DNA from: Sipunculus nudus
Lineage: Eukaryota; Annelida; Sipuncula; Golfingiida; Sipunculidae
Direction: 5' to 3'
Length of the DNA: 64,000 nt
Assembly: GCA_026874595.1 (NCBI GenBank)
Contig: CM049320.1
Span: 30,614,714-30,678,713 of the forward strand
Positions within the stretch are counted from its first letter, which is position 1. Each line of letters begins with the position of its first letter. The notes below the pieces were generated by a model. It worked only from the letters and a program-made list of their open reading frames with translations. It was not told the origin of the DNA and ran no database searches. Of this stretch, positions 1-13,009 are shown piece by piece. The position numbers and the translations under genes are program-made.

Positions 1-3000
1 GATATAATAAAAAAAAATGATGTACTTACTATATAATTGTGGTGGTGGTGCTTGTGCCCTCGGTTGGTAGCTGATGGTCAAATTAAGGAAGTGACTTTTA
101 ACTTGACTTAAAAAAAAGAGTCCTTTTAACACCAAAAATAATAAAATTAAGATGAGAAAGAACTATTCCAAGTTTGCACTAAATGGAAGCCAATATCAAG
201 AAAATGTATGAAAAACTAGATATATGAAGAAATTTGAGAAGCACTACAATTCGCCTTACTAATTCTGTTGTTTTAATTCATGAGTTTAACTCCTTCACAG
301 TTGCTTGAAAACTGCCAACAAATGAACCAGTTTTCATAGACAATTGAACTTCTGTATTACATGCAACAGGCTTGTTCAGATGAGGACAAGGCAAACCATG
401 TTTCCTTTGAGAAATGAACGTACCAGGTAAGACCAGATCTCTTCCTAAGCTAAACCCATAGACTTAGGAAAGATTTTTAAAATGACCACATTAGAGATGA
501 TTTACTGGTAGTAACATGGATACATATATAAGGTAATCACAAACACATATAGGTGGTATTATCTCCTATGGAAAATTGAGCTATAAAAGATATATATGCT
601 GTCAGGAAAATGGAAAGTGCAAGCACTGAGAAAAGTACAGTAAATCAATGCAGAATATGCATCACCTTATGCAAATGATTTCACAATTTTTATATTGTCA
701 GCATTTATTAAAATTGCATGGGATCAGCATTTACTTATATCATAATTGACAAGTTTATTCAGTTATCACCATTTTAATGAATATTTAATTTCTTATACAT
801 GGATAACATTTAATTTCTGATACTCTAAAACTGTAATAAGCTGACCCAAAAATATTAATTAGTTCTTGATTCTAGTCTACCAAACATTTTTGCATACTTA
901 CTGACAAGATAATTTATTGCAAAATTCTCACTCTTCCAGCAGTTAACTTTTTCATGTTTTTCTCACTTCTTATTCATGTTCAAATCTAATGAAAAATTTA
1001 ACCTTTTTCATCACAACTTTTGACAAGATATTATACCATTTGAAAGAGGCAAATAAAGATCAGCCAAGACAATTTGCATATGACAGGGTTCCCACATTTC
1101 CCAAAGATAAATTTAAATAAAAATTCTCAAAAATCAAGGTTTTAGTACTTATTTTTAAGAAAAAAAATGCTCAACTTTTTAAGGGGACAGTAACCTTGTC
1201 ATGCAGCAGCATGCAACTTCTCTACATGCTATGTTTCCTCAACATGATAAAATAACAATGCCATTCTGTAGTATCAATAATGTTGTTTATGGATTCACCA
1301 TATACTGCAAGTACTCACATAAAAAGCCTGGATCACCTAAACTGACATATGTACAAAAAGCTAACTATCAAGTCTAAACACAGTTAAGTGGCATTTATAA
1401 CTACAGCATATATACTGAAACCTGCAAGGATATTTTACACAGTCAACAGATAATGGACAATTGCCCAAATACTGCATGTCAAATAAACAAAGCAACACCC
1501 ATGGTCATTTAGGACCCTTTGGTAAAGGAAACCATGATTTAATAAACATGTAAACATGGCCACATCAACACTGCAGCCCCTAGGGTGCCCACCCAGGCAC
1601 CTGACAGCTATTTTTAGCTCTTAACAGATTATTATAACAAGAAAAAGTCTCAAAACCAATAACTTTATTTTGATAATAAAGCAAGCTCTAATCATGTGAT
1701 AAATAATACCTAGTCCCTAAAAACCTTTAGCACACAATCTGAAAACAGTGTTTCTGTCTCACCTTGATGTGGGTGCATAAAGGTCAGTGCCTGAATAGTA
1801 ATTACATAATAGGTGAGACTGAACTGCAGTTGACCCTATCTAATGATCCCCAGGGTCAACCAGTGACCTAGTTTTTCTGTGGTGTGCCATCAGCTCACTG
1901 GGCTAGGGAGAACTGCTGTGCCAGCAGCCTGTGTAGAGCTTGATGCCCTGGTTAAGCACATGTTAGTACTGACTGCACTAGTCTACAGCTGAACTACAGA
2001 AATTCCCTGTATGAATCACTTGAATACTACTTTTCTTTATCATATTTTTTTCGTTCAAAAACTAAAATGTTCACATTTATTAACAAATTTATAAGCTATC
2101 TACACCAGTTATATATTCCATGTCTGCACATTTTGCTTTAATAATATAAATTTAATGCATTTTCCTGTTGTAAAGCAATCTATTAGAAATAACACAGAAA
2201 AGGAGAAGACCAAATTTGCCCGAAAAAATCATCTATATGAAGTATGAGATGGCACAATGATGAAATAACATAGATCGTTTTACATGTGAGAAGTCTCTTT
2301 ATAATCAAGCATAGCCAGTAAAACCACATTTGTTGTGAAGTACCCACAAAAAATTCCTCTTATTCAGCAGTGTACAAAAAAGACTGAAGGAACCATATTT
2401 TATAACTGCCTTGGTTCTCTCTTAATATACATGTATGTGAGTGTTTTTCCAACTATGTAGTGCAAAGAGCTGCCTGGTAACTAAGTACACACAAGGTGAA
2501 GCAACAATCATCCCCAAGCAAACACGCTGGTGCAGTGACCATGAGTCTAAAATGCTTGCTGCTACAGCATCTGTAACCACACAGTGATATCATGATACAA
2601 GCAAATATTGAAGCAGCCCCCACCACCTGTAGCCTTTATCCCCAACAACCTGTAGCCTTTATTATATCTACCCTTGAAAACAACCTGCTTCTGCAACAAG
2701 GAATCTGGATGGCAGTCTCAGCCTTGACCTTGGAGGAGGTGGTTCATTCTCCATACCCGTCAGTAACGTTATTGATTAGTCAAACAGATGCACTAGTTGT
2801 TGTCACATGCTCTGTAATACCCTTCACGCTATAACACAAACACCTCAAAGGATCCCTTCAAAATATATATTTAAACAGACAGAGTGCAGTGTTAACCTAA
2901 TCCAACACGTGTCTATTTCTATAGTGATCTCAGCTCTCCTCAGATCCCTGTTTTCATGGTTTTTAATATTTCAACTGGCTTTGATCTAGAAATGCTTGAT

Positions 3001-3132
3001 AAAGCCATGTACACCAAAATATACCAGTGTAAAAGTCTGGTTAATGTATTAACTATCGTGGGGATACACTGAATGAGTCAGCAGCATACAAGGTAGAGCA
3101 TGAGAGCTCTTTAGACCTAATATTTATTATCT

Positions 3133-3463
3133 TTAAAACCATAAATTTACCAGCCTGCACTTGTGGAACACACTGAATTTGCCCCAGTTCATAAATATTT
3201 CTTTACCACACAATCTTTTGTAAAGTGATACAAGCTTGTGGTCTTCCTCTGAAATCCACTCACTACATGTAGTGTACACAAACCTACTCCCTTGATTATC
3301 AGTATCACAGTACCATTTAATTTTACCATTAATGTACTCACAGTACAGGGTGAGCACAATATATCTATGATTTTTCAGTTCCACTTGAACTTCATGCTCC
3401 CCATACATACCAGTAGTTTTACTTAACCAAGTATATATGTTAGACCTGATAGACTTTCCTGTC
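3133..3463 (-). CDS. possible terminal coding exon, unrecognised
   Basis: An open frame of about 110 codons on the minus strand, long for DNA this AT-rich. It opens just after a pyrimidine-rich acceptor (AG at 3464-3465) and ends in TAA; an AATAAA-like signal lies about ten bases past the stop on the same strand. There is no ATG at its 5' end, which is expected of an internal or last exon and not of a complete gene. The predicted peptide is rich in Cys, Trp and Tyr, with no low-complexity runs and no predicted membrane segment. Near the middle it reads HRYIVLTLYCEYINGKIKWY. I do not recognise the family. It could be the 3' exon of a minus-strand gene whose promoter lies near 11.2-12 kb, or a chance frame. 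Confidence 0.25.
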
Positions 3464-4957
3464 CTGACAGGCAACAGTGTGGGTAAACCACAAAGACATG
3501 CTCATAACCATGTTCCTGTTATATCATCATTCTACACATGTTATTTGTCAACTTTTATCAATTCCCAATTGTGAGGGGTCACTAGGTGCAGCATTCCTCA
3601 TCAAAGTTATCATTTTTCATTACGTCATACCTGAAGATTTTAAAACTTTTCTCTCAGTTACCTATCAAAAGGTCCCAAAAATTTAATTTGAATACATAAA
3701 ATATTTTTTTCCCAGTAAAAAAACTTGATCAGTTTGATTGAAACTGATACAAATCATGGTTGCTTCAATTAGCACAATATATTTTACCAGGTTATCGAAA
3801 ATCATTTGTATAGATTTAAGTGAATAACACGGCATATCGGTATGTAATTTTCATCTAGCATACACTAACAATTAAAAAGAAACAGCAAAACAACCATTAT
3901 CCAACCATGCTGATCAAATCTGAAGTGGAGTTCATCCTTTGCTGCAGGTTTTCCCTATTAATTTTAAAATATTTAATAATTTCTTAATTTTATGCAACCT
4001 ATACTTATCATGAACAATATTATCACATTTCCAAATATGTCCAATGGCTTGGCAATGAACTAGAAAGAGACTGACATACATAAGGTGTGATGTCACACAA
4101 GCCTTAGGTCACTTTCTTCACAAGTACAAAACAAGGACAGCTCACCTACTGTCACAGTAACCAGCAATCAGACTTGAGTGACACATATTCTGACCACTGG
4201 ACCAATTAAACCAAACCCAACAACCCCAGCAAAATCACTACCAGGTCCTGAGGCTGTCTAAATGAAGAGCATGGCACCAATCATTTTGTACCAGGCCAAG
4301 TGGGCTGTAGACCATAAGAGAAGAGAACCTCATTCAGGCTGTCAGGTCAGTAGACTCCTAATTACTGGATACAAGCTGGATGCATAACTGCACCCTGTGG
4401 CCTGCAATGTGGTAGCTAATTGTGACGTGATCTACAATATTTTTAAAAGCCACTGCACGGTTACAGATTTATACATTAGGGAGCTAAACAGTTAACATTT
4501 AATATACCCATAGGCTCCTTAGCATTTAACATATTTCCAATATAAACACACTGCTTGGGGGTACCTCTATTTCGGGCTGTAGTAGCAAACAGGATTCTTA
4601 TAATTTCATTATTCCAAAAAAAAAAATGCCTTTTTTTTTATAGTGATTTCTCTGATGAATAAGCAAAACCTGAAGGTAAATACTAATAATCTCTTTTGGG
4701 ACAATAAAATCCTTATTTTTCCTGATTCCAGGATATTCACTCAAAAGTCACCAACTGAAAGAAGGAATCTTTTCAGTGTTTTTAATGATTTAAAAAGTAA
4801 TTGGAATAAAAACATGTATCTATGTAAAAATGAAGCTATCAGAGATGCTAGTCAAGATATTCGAAGGCCAGGTTGTTACCACTGTGAGATAAGCGGGTCC
4901 ACACAATGAAAGATGGGGGATTTAACATGTCAAAGTTCACAACAGAATTGAAATACA

Positions 4958-5203
4958 TTAATATAAAGCACAAGTATTAACAGCACCAAATAAAGAAGAG
5001 AGCAGAGTTTGTTGTTGTTTTGGTTGAAGAAGGCTTGTTGTGTCACTGCCAGCTGAAGAGGACTGGTGCACCCTGGGGTGCAAGCAGGTCAGGGCTCCAT
5101 AGGCGGTTCTACTTAACACAATCAATACCAAACCAGCTTCTTTTTCTATTGCTGCCACAGCTTTCAGGAAGCAGGATTTAGCTTGTTTGTTATGCTGGTC
5201 TGT
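4958..5203 (-). CDS. possible coding exon, unrecognised
   Basis: A minus-strand open frame of about 82 codons that begins right after a CCACCAG acceptor (AG at 5204-5205) and closes with TAA. Its GC content is higher than that of its flanks. The peptide has a helix-like start (FLKAVAAIEKEAGLVL) followed by a Ser/Gln-rich segment. No family was recognised. It lies upstream, in minus-strand order, of the open frame at 3133-3463, so both could belong to one minus-strand transcript. The frame could also end earlier at an internal donor. This is a weak call based on ORF length, composition and one splice site. Confidence 0.18.
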   Translation of the reverse strand, partial: TDQHNKQAKSCFLKAVAAIEKEAGLVLIVLSRTAYGALTCLHPRVHQSSSAGSDTTSLLQPKQQQTLLSSLFGAVNTCALY

Positions 5204-5771
5204 CTGGTGGCACAAATAACGTCCATAAAGAAACTGAAGAAGCCCTCCACATGAATCTGTGTACTTAGTTTACCTATCCTGTATCTGTAATCCTATGGCA
5301 GTGCTATCACTAATGAATTCGTAGTCATAATAGATCTAATTCTAAACAGCACAATAGCCCATGACAAGTGTATTTATTATATTTGTAGATTTCTGCTCCT
5401 CATTAATGCTTCCACCATTCAATATATAAATGGCTCAGTTTTGATTACATGGCAATAATATTCACAAACTGAAACAAATATTTACTTTAACTTGACTTGA
5501 AAACATCTCCCCATTGTCTCCCTTCTCAATAATTGTTTTGACATCAATTTTACTTTGCTATTATAATGAACTGTTGGGTTTGACAAACAACATTGGACCA
5601 CACACACCATGTTTATAACCACAGTGCAGTAAGCGATAGAACTTTTCACTGGCTAAAAAGACAGGTTTCATGTCTTTTAAAGACAGTCTTTTTATTGTAG
5701 AAATAAATGGTGTTTTTCACAAAATAAAGCTGTGGTCTCACAGAATTAAAAATACATGAAGTTTCCCCCAG

Positions 5772-5980
5772 AACCCCCGTACACCATTTCCTGACACCGC
5801 AAGGCACCCGTACAAATATTGTGGAGAAAATTACCTGGGAAATTGTCAAGGTGCCGCACAGATACCACAAGGCAACTGTATTGGCTGTCTACGCCAGTGC
5901 AGCCTTTCTATTGGCTTATGGTGAGATGAAAATTCCAGGAGAATTGAGCGCAGTCAGATCAGCACTACAGCGGCTGTTCA
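5772..5980 (+). CDS. possible internal coding exon, unrecognised
   Basis: A 209-nt segment between a pyrimidine-rich acceptor (TTTCCCCCAG, ending at 5771) and a GTGAGT donor at 5981. It stays open in one frame for 69 codons, and that frame reaches a stop (5986-5988) just inside the putative intron. The peptide contains a hydrophobic stretch (ATVLAVYASAAFLLAY) and ends GELSAVRSALQRLF, which looks like real protein composition. The local GC content is above the regional average. The segment is also unusually full of GGCACC/GGTGCC words, so an old repeat is an alternative explanation. It is on the opposite strand to the two minus-strand candidates nearby, so not all three can belong to one gene. 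Confidence 0.2.
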
Positions 5981-8900
5981 GTGAGTAAAAATTGAACTGG
6001 TGCCCTAGATATCATTTGGATACCTTGCGGGCACCATGCGAATGTAGCCAAAAATGCTGATTTTACTCACCCGTGCAGGCCCCTAAGGCTACATATTAAT
6101 GTGATGGCAGCATTTGCAAGATCGCGTAAATAAAACTTCAGCAAAACATTGAATTTTAACCCTGCAAATATGAAGTCAACCACAGTACACTGTGGTATAC
6201 TAAAGGTAAATAACATTTGTTTAAGCAGATCTGTTTGGCTTTCCATATGAATAACAAGAAGAGCAATGACATTTACATTTCATAGATATATGCAAGACAG
6301 ATTTTTTTCACGTCTCTCACTTTGTTTATAAATCAACAGCATCACAAACTGGATAGTGTCAACAAAATGCCATGTGATAAAATATTAGTATGTGGAACAT
6401 TTTCCCATGCAATCCACCATTAATCGAAAGGCTGCATTGGATATGGTAAGAGTACATGCTCTGTAATCAGTCACAATCAAGATTCAAGACTGTCGCAAAA
6501 AATGACTCAGTAGCAGCATTTTGCTTGTGAGCACAGCCTTTAAAACAAATCCCTAATTGATATGATCTACCTTGAGACTTGAAACTGAATGAAAACAACA
6601 GATTTTCAGATTTTATGAAGGAAATTTGAAGGTTTTCCCACCTCAATTCAGACCTGTGTTCAATTAAGCTAAGTGTAAGTAAGCAAAGCTGCCGATTTTC
6701 TTATTTTATTTCCTCCAATATCTGGAACAGGTGGAAACATCTTTATTTAAGATACTAAATAATTTTTTATTAAAAGCAGATTACACGCAATTCAGATTAT
6801 ACTTGATAAAACTATGAGCCAGACCTCGTTCAAATTTGCACAAGATATATACTGTAGTTCTGATAAAAGAACATAACAGTTGAGTTCTCAGATCACTGCT
6901 ACAGTTTGTTTATTTTCAGAATAACTGACTTACTTAAATTTGTGGAATATGAAGAGGCATCAGTCTCACAACATGGACAAACTTATCCATGTTCTGAACT
7001 CTGAAGAAATGTGGATTTTAGGTGAAACTATCAAATATGTCTAAATTGTGAAATAGATAAGAATAGAGATTACTGCTATTATTAATATATGTCAGTGAAT
7101 GTGTGTGGATAATTGAAAAAGGTGGACAAAAAGACTGGCACCCTAGGGGTGGTAAGTTGTGAGAAGCACCTTTGGAGCATAGGTGAATAGAAAAACATTT
7201 TTCCTGCCCTTACTAAAGCCTGCTGCTTCAAACAAAATGTCTTCTAGACTGGTTTCAACTTTCATATCCAGGTGTGGCATGGGGTGAACTTGGACAAAAT
7301 CAACATGTAACCCTAGGAGGGTTTAATAGAAAGGATGCCAACTAATAAGATAGAATCTACACATAAAATACAAACTGTCAGCAAATACTACGTCATGAAT
7401 AAATTTATTATATGGAAGACTAGTCTTTATCCCTATTTTACAAACAACAACACCTAGGACGTGTTTCTATCACTGTTTTTACTGTATGTTATATTATACT
7501 ATGTAATGTTGTGAACGTCTTCTGGATGCTTGCCAACAAAAATTCATCCGACATACAGGATTCAAAAAGGACCATACCTTCAATGGACAGGTGTTGCTAA
7601 GTCAATGTGACGAGTACTCATGGTTCACTCAGGTGTTTTCAAGGAAACATAACTTCCTTGTTTAAAAGTGTGACAAAACAAATCACTGCTAAATTTGGAG
7701 CTCTATATAAGTGCAGGAAGGCAACCAGGAATCTGTCTGTGCTGCTTGGTGCCATGTGTTATGATTTAAAACACTGTGCTTGTAAACTATTTTTTGTGTA
7801 AATTTAATATAATTGTGTAAATTGAGTTAACATTTTTGAAAACTTTACTTATTTAAAAGGCGGGAATACTGTGAACTTAACCATGCTGACCAAGCCTCTC
7901 AGATATCATCTTAATTCTGATGTGGCTTCAATTTTTGGACATTTCAGTTAGAAATCAGACCATCTGAACCAGAGCCTGAGCACTGCTTCCTCCATAAGAA
8001 ACATGTTATGTGTACGCAACTGTACAGAAGAATAGAAGTTAATGTGTATCAGTACACTGTTTATCAAAAAAGTTGTTTGTAAACCTGAAATTTAACACTG
8101 AGAATAGAAAATTTGATTAATTTATCCAAAATGTAAACAATAACAACAACTCAAGTTGGTGTAAAGATTGCCCTATTCAAAGCAAATTTGTAAGGATTGG
8201 CAGGGATATGTAATGCCGATTAATATTCCAGGGCATATTAGCAAATTTTTATAAAAGTTGAAAATGTACAAAATGTTGGTTATCCTGGCATAGGTTAAGT
8301 AATCTGTTTGTCATTATTTGATGTTTAGGTGTTGGCAATAATGGTTAATCCTGCATAACAATTTATGCGAACATTCATTTCTCAAAACAAAAACCCTGTC
8401 CCTAAGTTTTTGCAGATAACTAACCCTCCACTATATTATATATAGTTACCTTAATGTTATAAAATAGTTATACATTTTGCACTGTGCAAGAAACAAAATA
8501 ACAGGCAATTCAGAATGAAACATGAAGCATTTCAGATACAGGCTGCAAAAGTAATATCAAAAAGACATACAAAGAATTAAGATCAAAATCAGACTTGGCC
8601 CCACTGCAACAAGTGACTCCCAATGCTTAGTTGGACCTGAAGTTAAAATTAATATTCTGTTAATGTGGACTTGAAAAGATGGCATTTACCAGACAGAAAC
8701 CTTGAGACACAAACTCATAAGACTGAAGTCTGACTTTTTATCAGATAGTTTACAGATCAACTATCCATACAGTCCTAAAAGAAACAATATTACTAGAACA
8801 CATTACAATATGGCTATCAAAATTTTTATCAACTTAATTTTAAAAGGTAACAGGACAAAATCAGACAAATGGCTAGAGACATTTCAAGTGCATGGGTAAT

Positions 8901-11199
8901 AAAAATCTGTCCCATTAAATAACCACTCATTCGCAGTTAAGTTTTTTTCTGTTGTCATTTTAATTTCTATCATATTGCAAAGGTAACTGCATAAAATCAA
9001 GTCTCTACCTAGTTAGTATAAAAAAGGAGAATAGTTTGAATTTAATTAAGAAATCACTCGAACCATGACACTTCAGGGCTGAAATGTCTTTTAGAGCCAG
9101 GTATCAGCTGGATTAGCTCATGTCATGACACACTACATCACTGAACATGTAATATGACACAGCAAAAACGTCGATCACAACTGCCTGCAGAGGCATTATT
9201 GACAAACAAAGTTAATGGTATATACATAGAACTTAACTGTCAAAAACAAGTCTAGGGCAAGTTTGGCAACTCAAAACCCAGCCCTGAAAAGAAAATGTTT
9301 CCATCTGAACATCGATTTGAAAAACCGTCATATTTGTTCCACTGAATATGCAATACTTTCATTCTTTGTCTATGTTAATCTGCCAATGAAAGTTATATGA
9401 AAATCTGTGTCAAAATGCTTGAATGTCATTACCTAGTCCTAGACCAATATGAAACAGGCTCAGAAGCTAAGCTGGCCTCAGTACATCCTGATTATTGTTA
9501 TCAAACAAATCAAGCCTAATCATTCTTGTTCTTCATGTGACATTTTTCGCGTCATTTGAAATGAGAGAATAAATATATAAGCCATCCTGAATGAATATTC
9601 TGGGATACCAAACCTTATATCAATGCTTATGGTTGATACCGACAACTGTCAGCATTTTCATACAATGCTTATTACCATCACAACTTGAAACATACAATTA
9701 TAGATCTAGACATGCCCGGAAGTAACTGTTAGGTATCAGTGGGGCTTTCTTGTATCAATTATCAAACCCAGGTCCTATCAGGCAGCAAAAGACTGTTGAA
9801 TGTAAGGAAAATTTAAAATGTATTTCAAACAGACATACAGACGCCTGAAAAGGTGTCAAATATTGTATTTTTAGGGAGTGGTGGTCCAATTATCATACAA
9901 GTGAAATCTTCATCAAGAAATTATTATTCTGAAGCTAGCAGCAAGATGCTACAACTGTCCAATTAGCTGTGCAAAAATAGCCACAGCCCTGCTGCTGTGC
10001 AAAACTTTCTCCATTTTGCAGGGCCCTGTAGAGCTTATGGTGGACTGTATAGTGAATTCCAATATAATCCCACTAGGCCTGGACTCTGACACCGTTCGTG
10101 TGATGATTTTTCTTTATTTTATGGAAACGTCTGCCGCTGGAGAAACAGCTTACAAAGGTCTGGTGTGACTAGCAGTGTCACCGCACGGGCCAATGGGGAG
10201 TGTCAGGACTACAACCTGTATGAATGATTCACAATGAATGTCAGGCCTGGACCTATGGCACCAACCTTGTATATATACCGGGTACTGAACTTATGTTGAT
10301 CAGACACTATGCCTTTCTTATCAGGTTATATTGTACTAAAAACAATAACAAAAAATATATATATATATATGTGGTCTCAACTAATCCATGGTGACCACAA
10401 GAATTTCATGGTCCCAAAACCATGTCAGAGCCACTGATAATCCCACTGGTCACCCTGAACCCAGTAAGCATATATGATCAATACGAGCCCCATCCCGAAT
10501 TTCATCAGAAGATGAAAATCATGTTCAAGGTACCTCCATCTTTGATTACTACACAGATTCACAGTCTACATAACCCCATTACACTTCAAATTACCAGTAA
10601 AAGATGAACATGATAGTTTTCCATGAAAGAAAAAGACTTTTTGATGATATATAACAGATTCATGGTTCAAATTAAGTTATAAGAATTTTTAAAACCCACC
10701 ATGCTGTTAGATCAACTAAATCTTCAAGTCTTAAGAAAATTCACAATGACAGAAAAAAATTCTAGGTTTTTCAGAGTACCCAAGTGATTCATCAGTCAAT
10801 ATTGCTCACCAGACAGGGGAAACCAATACAGTTTCACTAATTTACTAAACAATCACAAGTCTGAAATCAAAATCAAATTTTGTCCCAATCCAAAACACCA
10901 CTTGTACAATTAACACTGGTTGATGGCCTATCCCCTTACTCGTCAGACTATTCCTACCAGAAATTAATCACAGGAACTAGTTATTGGTTTACATCCTGTT
11001 TATATTTTAATCTACGTGATATAAAGAGCCCTCAAGATGAACAAAGAGCGGTATTGCTTATTTACACACCCAATACGAACGCCATGTGGCCACCCAACCA
11101 GACCAATTCACCATATCTCCCCAACATATGGCCCCTCAAAAACTTCACTCAACGTGTAACAAATTAAAGGATACTAACTATACGCCATAGTCGATCTCA

Positions 11200-12080
11200 A
11201 ATGAGTATTATTCCTTGGTCAGGTATACGTTCAGTACTGTCGACATGTTGGCCATTGTAAACTGGGAAGGAATTGCGACACTTAGTCATGTGAACATTTT
11301 GCCCGGAGCATGGAATTTGCAATTGGCTTGACGGACCCCGGTGACTCATGTGCGCGAAGTTTAAAAGATTGTCCCAAATAAAATCAGCCGGCATCCAACA
11401 AAATAAACTACCCAACCTCCGTCTTGATGGTTTGTTTACATAATTAACGGTCTGATACTAGGGGGGTTTTGTAGGTTATCCATGCACAGTAGATTCTTGC
11501 CAACACGCAAACTCAAAGCGCAGCAGGCGCCGGCAAATATGGCCGCCTACATAGGGCTAACCCGTGGCAAGTTGACACTTTCAAAAATTGTACCTACCGC
11601 TAAAAATGACTGCCGCTGTTGGGAGATGAGATTGCAAAGGATACGCTTGTTGAAACCTTTGTTGGTTCAGGTTTGCAATTTGAACTGTGCTTTGGACTGC
11701 TGCTTGCTTTCCTTGTAAGTTCATGGCACAGTCATGGGGAAGATGTGATGCCCCGTGGACAGGACCCAAAATTCAGCTTGTTTCCAAGCTGTATCTCCTG
11801 AAAGTGGGAAGAATAAAATACTGTAGGATCTCTGCGGGGGTTGAATTGCATACTCACAAGCTTAAAATTTGATGAATCGGCTGTTAAAAGAAGGATGGCA
11901 CACGATTCCGAAATTAATCTTTAAAACATGGCTACCTATTGGAGGTCTGCAAGGAGACACGATCGGTAAGCGTCATCCGTTTCCGGCGGTCGGAGGTCAG
12001 GGTTCAGGGGTTATGACCTGAGAAACGAACTCCCCAGTACCGGGGCCTTGGAGACACGTGCGTTAGCGTTACCACACAGC
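11200..12080. promoter_or_regulatory. GC-richer promoter-like region
   Basis: A stretch clearly richer in GC and CpG than the surrounding DNA. It includes a GGCGCCGGC core and a YY1-like AATATGGCCGCC at about 11536-11547, a kind of motif often found at animal transcription starts. It marks the boundary between the repeat-poor left end and the repeat-rich remainder. A possible first exon on the plus strand (11606-11714) sits inside it. Direction of transcription is not resolved. Confidence 0.3.
11606..11714 (+). pseudogene. possible first coding exon interrupted by a one-base frameshift
   Basis: An ATG in good context (AAAAATGACTGCC) starts a frame that stops after 7 codons at TGA. The +1 frame is then open through about 31 codons into a strong donor, CTT|GTAAGTTC, at 11714/11715. 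The open part contains a hydrophobic segment near the donor (LCFGLLLAFL). A single extra G in the GGG at about 11621-11623 would account for the break. It may be a sequencing or assembly error in a real first exon, a decayed exon, or coincidence. The family is not recognised. It lies inside the promoter-like GC-rich region. Confidence 0.2.
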
Positions 12081-12379
12081 CGTCAATTAAATGATTGTGA
12101 GAAGTCCTCGGAGAGATTTATTAACCATCAATAGAGTTTATGACAATTGCTTTTCTTATGAATACATAAAACATCATGTGGACTCTGTAAACATTCAAAA
12201 CAGTACTTGTATATTTCGCACGTGCTTATCAATATGCGTATGTATACGTGCATGCATGAACACGTGTTCAAAATACACATATATAGGCCTACACGTATCT
12301 TTATCATTATATATGTGTGTGTGTGCAAAGTTTAAATTGGTTCTTATAAAAAATATATATAAATATGATAAAAAAAATG

Positions 12380-12433
12380 AAGCATAGCAAAATTAAAATA
12401 TAATGTATGTAATATAAAACAGTATAATATCAC

Positions 12434-12471
<38 letters not shown>

Positions 12472-12657
12472 CATATATATATATAGGCATATATATATAT
12501 ATAGGCATATATATATATATAATATCAATATAATATAATGTATATTGTGTTTGATATGATATAATATAATATATTATAATATAATATAATAATATATAAT
12601 ATAATCTTACACAATATTTTACATTTTAATGTGACATTATGTAACATAACTAATATG

Positions 12658-12706
<49 letters not shown>

Positions 12707-12800
12707 CAAATAAGATATAATACGAAATACGACGTGTAATAAATTTTAAAATATTATATAATATTATATCATATTATAATATATTATTATATTATATAAA
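12380..12800. repeat. AT-only complex repeat with (TA)n cores
   Basis: This stretch is almost pure A+T. Two clean (TA)n arrays (12437-12522, interrupted three times by GGC, and 12662-12703) sit within degenerate ATAAT/TATAT repeats. The GGC interruptions recur with about 20-24 bp spacing, so the interrupted array has itself been duplicated. No gene is visible. Confidence 0.9.
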
Positions 12801-13009
12801 ATAAAATAAAGTGATAGGATTATAATGTGTAACAGTGACATTTTACTATAAGGAACACTCAAGAAATACTCAGTTAACTTATCTACGTATTTCCGATATT
12901 TTTTTCAGGTTAGGTACGTGACTTTCAGTCATGCGGAGTTATAACCCGTTGTCTTTCCGTTGTGCATCTTGGTCGGTCGATGGAGTATCAATAAGGAAAA
13001 AAAACGTTA

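Larger units (their letters stand above)
1..11150. other. AT-rich, microsatellite-poor region with no proven gene
   Basis: This is unique-looking AT-rich sequence. It has no long (TA)n array and no dispersed repeat that I can pair with another part of the window, unlike everything after 12 kb. Several short open frames are bounded by plausible splice sites and are listed separately. The low repeat density would fit introns or a UTR of one transcribed gene, but orientation and identity cannot be settled from sequence alone. Confidence 0.5.
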
